The notes below the pieces were generated by a model, which worked only from the letters and a program-made list of their open reading frames with translations, ran no database searches and had not been told where the DNA came from. From contig JAKOGH010001088.1 of NCBI GenBank assembly GCA_024811115.1, forward strand, positions 1-10,697: a stretch of 10,697 nt of DNA. The letters run 5' to 3'. The position numbers were made by a program, and so were the translations under genes. This stretch comes from Terana coerulea (taxonomy: Eukaryota; Basidiomycota; Agaricomycetes; Polyporales; Phanerochaetaceae). Below are positions 7,588 to 10,697 of the stretch, in pieces; the stretch's first letter is position 1; the number at the start of each line of letters is the position of its first letter.

Positions 7588-7643
7588 CCAGACCCTCCTG
7601 ACGGAGTTTCCAAATCCGGAAGGAGGGTATGGGGACGAGACTA
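7588..7643 (-). repeat. Right terminal inverted repeat of the outer element, outer part
   Basis: These 56 bp are the exact complement of 6251-6306 and complete the right arm beyond the hAT insertion. They end at CTA (7641-7643), followed at once by the right target-site duplication. Confidence 0.88.
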
Positions 7644-7652
7644 GGCTCCGTG
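7644..7652. repeat. Target-site duplication, right copy, outer element
   Basis: GGCTCCGTG, identical to 6242-6250, directly follows the right inverted repeat. Confidence 0.8.
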
Positions 7653-7867
7653 CGCGTGTGGGCTCAAACTTCAAAGCGGCGGAGCGCTACATCCCTGTCT
7701 GAGTTGAGCGGTAGAACAAACTCCGACGCGTGCTCGCAAACACGGATCGATCTCCGATTCAACAGGCCGAGGGGAAGCCGAAGGGGTTTCATCGCCCGTC
7801 GTCGCCGTCACGGGCTACCTTCACACTCCTTTCCTCATTCTGCTCGTCGTCGCAGTCATTCCTCGGG
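7653..7867 (+). promoter_or_regulatory. Leader/promoter remnant of the LEA2-like gene
   Basis: Between the transposon and the start codon lie 215 bp. The last 50 bp are pyrimidine-rich (CTTCACACTCCTTTCCTC and following), typical of a fungal 5' leader. No TATA box is apparent. Any distal promoter element of the gene is now separated from the start codon by the 1.4-kb nested transposon. Confidence 0.4.
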
Positions 7868-9250
7868 ATGGATTATGACCGAAAATCCGTGGGGTCATCC
7901 TTCTATGGCGGTCGCAGACCCTCTGGCGACGCTCTGAACCACGATTTCCCATCTCCGACACCACATTACACCGACACCCCTACGCATGCACGGCAGGACT
8001 CTCGTGCTTCGTACTACGACCCGACAAGGCCGCCTAGAGCGAGCGCGGAATACCTGAACAACCCTCCTACAGCCGGCTATAACAGCAGCCAGTACTTCGA
8101 CGCTGGTCGACCAGAGCCTGTTAAAGCCGGATACGATGAAGAGGCTGCATTTCGAGATGAGCCGTTTGACATCTATGCCGACTTCAATAATGCAGGACCA
8201 CGCTACTCAAAGGCTGCGTTTGTTGCGGATGATGGGTAATCCTTGTCGTTTCTATGCCCCCAGGCAAAGCGTTGACTGCCCCTGTAGATACCGCCGTGTG
8301 AATTCGCCGAGCCTATCCAAAGTGGAAGCAGGGCTGCCGAGCGGCGCAGCGCCTGTGGAAATGGTGACTGTTCCTGCACTGGGACCGGAATGGAAATCTT
8401 CAGAGCTGCGAAACATGACGAAGTTAGCCCGCCAGGAGGATAAGTCGGAGCGGCGGGCGCAGAAGTGGAAGGAATGGAGGCGAGGAGAGCGTGGGCTGTG
8501 TGGCAGGTACTTCACGCGGAAGTTTCTAGCTTGGTTCTTATTCGCGTTCTGTATCGCGTAAGTGGCGTTCTCTCCTTGTATCGTAATCTTCCTGACGGTG
8601 CTCTGAAGCGTGGGCCTCGTACTTGCCTTCACCATACCACGGGTGCCAGATTTCCAGATAAACCAAGACACTCCGTTGACCACAGCCACTGGGGACTTCA
8701 ACAAAAGCATACCAGTGCAGTTTCTTCGTGCCCCAGCAAATTTCAGCTTCCCGGCCTCTGCGGACCTGCAGATCGACACGAATTCCAACTATTTGCCTCT
8801 CACCTTCCAGAAAATCCATGCTGATGTCTTTGACCTGGGTACTGGCCGGCAAATTGGCATAGGGGACCTTGGCCATATGACATTCCCTGCGAAGACCTTC
8901 TCTCAGCTCTCGGTTCCGCTCAACTTTAGCTATGTAGCAACGAATAGCTCTGATCAGACATGTAGGCAATGTCATGGATTCGCTCACCTGTACACGATAC
9001 TGACGTTCCTTATTACAGGGAACAATTGGTACAATGGTTGCAAAAACCACGCCCTGTTCACCGATGGAAAGCGACCATGTGAGTGTCCCGCATATTACTT
9101 CCGACACATATTCACGATATCGCGATTCAAGTTGTGTCGCTCCGGCTCATCCTTGCTTTCGACATTGCCGGACTCATCGGCACCAAGCACGCTGCGACCG
9201 ACATCACCAACGCCAACTGCCCGATCGAGCTCTCTCAGTCCGCCGGCTAG
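7868..9250 (+). CDS. Type II membrane protein with LEA2-like domain
   Basis: Five exons: 7868-8235, 8288-8557, 8609-8961, 9019-9078 and 9132-9250, with introns of 51-57 bp, total 1170 nt and 389 aa. The start is the first in-frame ATG after a pyrimidine-rich leader. Residues 1-201 are polar, rich in Ser, Pro, Tyr and Asp, and end in a charged stretch (LARQEDKSERRAQKWKEWRR), so probably cytosolic. One membrane segment spans about 202-222 (FLAWFLFAFCIAVGLVLAFTI). The rest looks luminal or extracellular: APANFSFPASADLQIDTNSN, then LPLTFQKIHADVFDLGTGRQ and IGIGDLGHMTFPAKTF, WYNGCKNHALFTDGKRP, and a Cys-containing end NANCPIEL. It contains several N-glycosylation sequons (NKS, NFS, NSS). Strand pattern and position after one helix fit the LEA2 (late embryogenesis abundant group 2) fold. 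I recall this as a conserved basidiomycete family with no assigned role; I give no gene symbol. Confidence 0.86.
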
Positions 9251-9696
9251 AGGGCCCCGCTCACTATCCGCTCACCTCTTGCAATTCATGCTCTTCATCG
9301 ATCACGTTTTTCATTCGCCACTCGGACTCTGGTTTCATTGGACTGGTATGGGACACATCATAACGCGCACATTCATTCGAGACCTACAGTATCCTTTATC
9401 TACTACGCCAACCCTTTTATGTCGCTCTATAGTCATCTTCCTCGCATTTTGCTTTCTTTCGCCTGGATATGTACTGTTACGTTCTCGCGCTGAACAATAT
9501 CACAGATTGAATACACTCCAGTGGACACCGGCTTTTCACCTGCGATTGGATGATCGGGGTGGGTGCATTTCGATCGGGACGGAGGTTACTAATCTCTGTC
9601 AGCCAGGTCAACGATGCCGCTCTAGACAGCTTGTATGCGGCTGACTGGTATTGCCTGTGTCGACCCGCCATATGCTACTCCCTGCCCGCAAGACCG
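9251..9696. other. Intergenic region before the tetraspanin gene
   Basis: These 446 bp hold the 3' end of the LEA2-like gene and the promoter of the next gene. Open frames crossing it (one runs on from the LEA2-like exon to 9644, others start near 9550) lack domains. No TATA box, tRNA or repeat was noticed. Confidence 0.5.
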
Positions 9697-10697
9697 ATGC
9701 CATATCAACAACCGCCTTCGCCCTCTAGGTCGTCCGTCCGCTCCATTCGACGTCGTTCCGGCGCCATCAGCCATGGTTCTGTCTACGCTCGCCGCACGCA
9801 GAGCTCCTCTTCGAGCACGAGGAGCCAGCTGCTTACCGTACAGGTCGAAGATGTCGATGAAGAACATGGGACGCCGACGGTTCTTCTGGTGCAGAAGAGG
9901 AAACGACGGGCTCAAGTGCCTTGCTCTCCACGTTTACCCCTGCATGAGCTTGACGGCTCGGGACAGAGGCGCCCTGCCCGAGATGGTCTTTTGCTGTACA
10001 TCCCTGAAGAACCAGCTCAACACGAGACTTCACCTGCACAGTGCTTGCCGCAACAATGCACGCCTGAGACCGACTACAGCCATATTCCCTTGACTCCTGT
10101 TCAAGAAGGGCGACCAGCTGCACAGTTGCTCAAGTCCCCGTGGTCGTTCAGGTCAAATACCCCGCACATCCACACTCCGGACCCCGAGCTTCCGCAATGT
10201 GATCGGCCTGTTCCTCCGGTCCATCGGAGTCTTACACCTAGGATTTCTCGTTTGCCGTCTTTCTCCACCTCTATCCGGAAGTCTACTACTCACAAACGAC
10301 CGCCGTTACCGTCCTCACTCAGCACAGCCGACAAGTTCACGAGGAAATTTCCGATATCGCATTCAGTAAGGCAGGCTGCCCTGGGCGAATATGTCTCTTC
10401 TGTTGCGTATAGCGGAGGGAGGCTTCCCTAATGCCATCGGATCCTCGTTGGGAGAATATGAAGGCCTAGGCATGCAGGGCACCGGTTGCTGGACGATATA
10501 TAAATGGTGCTTATTTTTGTCCGTTTGCACGGTCTTTGCGATGGGAACTGCAGGCTTAGTCTGCGCTTTGCTGTCCTGGTTCAGGAGTGAGTTGATTTCG
10601 GCTCCGATATATACGAGGGCGCACTCACTAATTGAAACACGCAGCTTGGGACCACGCAGACGTGCTATGTCGCTGACTACGATGTTCTGGTTCTCAT
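9697..10697 (+). CDS. Tsp2-type tetraspanin, N-terminal part, runs off the window; reading frame disturbed
   Basis: The first exon starts at the ATG 9697 (MPYQQPPSPSRSSVRSIRRR) and stays open to a donor GTAAGG at 10366: 223 residues, basic, Ser/Pro-rich, probably cytosolic, ending DKFTRKFPISHS. The next exon carries the first membrane segment (WCLFLSVCTVFAMGTAGLVC) and LLSWFR, then a 58-bp intron (10587-10644; GTGAGT donor, CTAAT branch, GCAG acceptor) and TWDHADV. Basic N-terminus, a first helix ending in a WFR-like motif, then a start of YVADYDVLVLI match my memory of Tsp2-family tetraspanins of basidiomycetes, which organise membrane microdomains. Two problems: joining exons 1 and 2 in frame needs a poor GAG acceptor (intron 10366-10417, 52 bp) or a one-base indel; after TWDHADV (to 10664) the frame meets TGA at 10674-10676 while YVADYDVLVLI continues one base out. 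The gene may be a pseudogene or contain sequence errors. Confidence 0.68.

Larger units (their letters stand above)
6251..7643. mobile_element. Non-autonomous Mutator-like (long-TIR) DNA transposon
   Basis: The element is bounded by long inverted repeats starting TAGTCTCGTCCCC on the left and ending with the exact complement on the right, flanked by a 9-bp duplication. Its present length is 1393 bp; without the inserted hAT element and one 8-bp duplication it would be about 722 bp. The arms (6251-6425; 6799-6916 plus 7588-7643) match over about 175 bp except for one base in a G run (six against five). The interior (6426-6798) is AT-rich and shows no transposase or other coding frame, so the element depends on a transposase elsewhere. 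TIR length and TSD size favour the Mutator (MULE) superfamily. With no transposase, other long-TIR groups with 8-9 bp duplications, such as KDZ elements of basidiomycetes, remain possible. It lies upstream of the LEA2-like gene. Confidence 0.82.

Noticed and set aside
8252..8788. Minus-strand open frame of 178 codons
   Set aside because: It is antisense to the LEA2-like gene and shows no domain of its own.
8538..9107. Minus-strand open frame of 189 codons
   Set aside because: It lies antisense to exons 3 and 4 of the LEA2-like gene, whose plus-strand reading has a coherent domain and canonical introns.
8610..9644. Plus-strand open frame of 344 codons as one unspliced protein
   Set aside because: The first part is exon 3 of the LEA2-like gene. 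Beyond 8961 it reads through introns and out-of-frame exon sequence, while splicing at 8962-9018 and 9079-9131 restores the conserved WYNGCKNHALFTDGKRP and NANCPIEL segments.
9550..9696. Upstream ATG at 9550 as start of the tetraspanin gene
   Set aside because: The extra 49 residues look unlike the rest, and the ATG at 9697 opens directly into the Ser/Pro/Arg-rich N-terminus expected for the family. It cannot be fully excluded.

Overview
The window looks like nuclear DNA of a filamentous fungus, most likely an agaricomycete (mushroom-type) basidiomycete. The coding regions are cut by many short introns (about 41-63 bp), intergenic gaps are short, and several products fall in families I know from basidiomycetes (a Tsp2-type tetraspanin and a type II membrane protein with an LEA2-like domain). 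This assignment is inference; no rRNA or marker gene is present.

Layout, left to right. (1) 402-871 (+): a two-exon gene for a small Ser/Thr/Ala-rich protein of unknown function. (2) 1486-3001 (+): a nine-exon gene for an Msp1/ATAD1-type membrane-anchored AAA ATPase, 359 aa, essentially complete. (3) 3175-4208 (-): an eight-exon gene for a CCDC25/Jlp2-type NFACT-R protein, convergent with the Msp1 gene (173 bp between stop codons) and apparently containing a GC-AG intron. (4) 4641-5119 (-): a tentative small single-pass membrane protein gene, seen only after splicing. (5) About 5160-6241: a gene-poor stretch in which I support no gene. (6) 6242-7652: a nested transposon. The outer non-autonomous element (6251-7643) has terminal inverted repeats of about 175 bp and a 9-bp target-site duplication (TSD), best matching Mutator-like elements. 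A 663-bp non-autonomous hAT element (6917-7579; 15-bp inverted repeats, 8-bp TSD) sits inside its right arm. (7) 7868-9250 (+): a five-exon gene for a 389-aa type II membrane protein with an LEA2-like domain; the nested transposon ends about 215 bp upstream of its start codon. (8) 9697 to the right edge (+): the N-terminal part of a Tsp2-type tetraspanin gene, with two reading-frame problems near the window end.

The genes do not form a pathway. They are ordinary single genes, several of them linked only by acting at membranes. The most unusual structure is the nested transposon, whose outer arms are nearly identical for 175 bp and carry a Pol III B-box-like motif. All splice sites were placed by reading frame, consensus signals and remembered family conservation; none was tested against transcripts.
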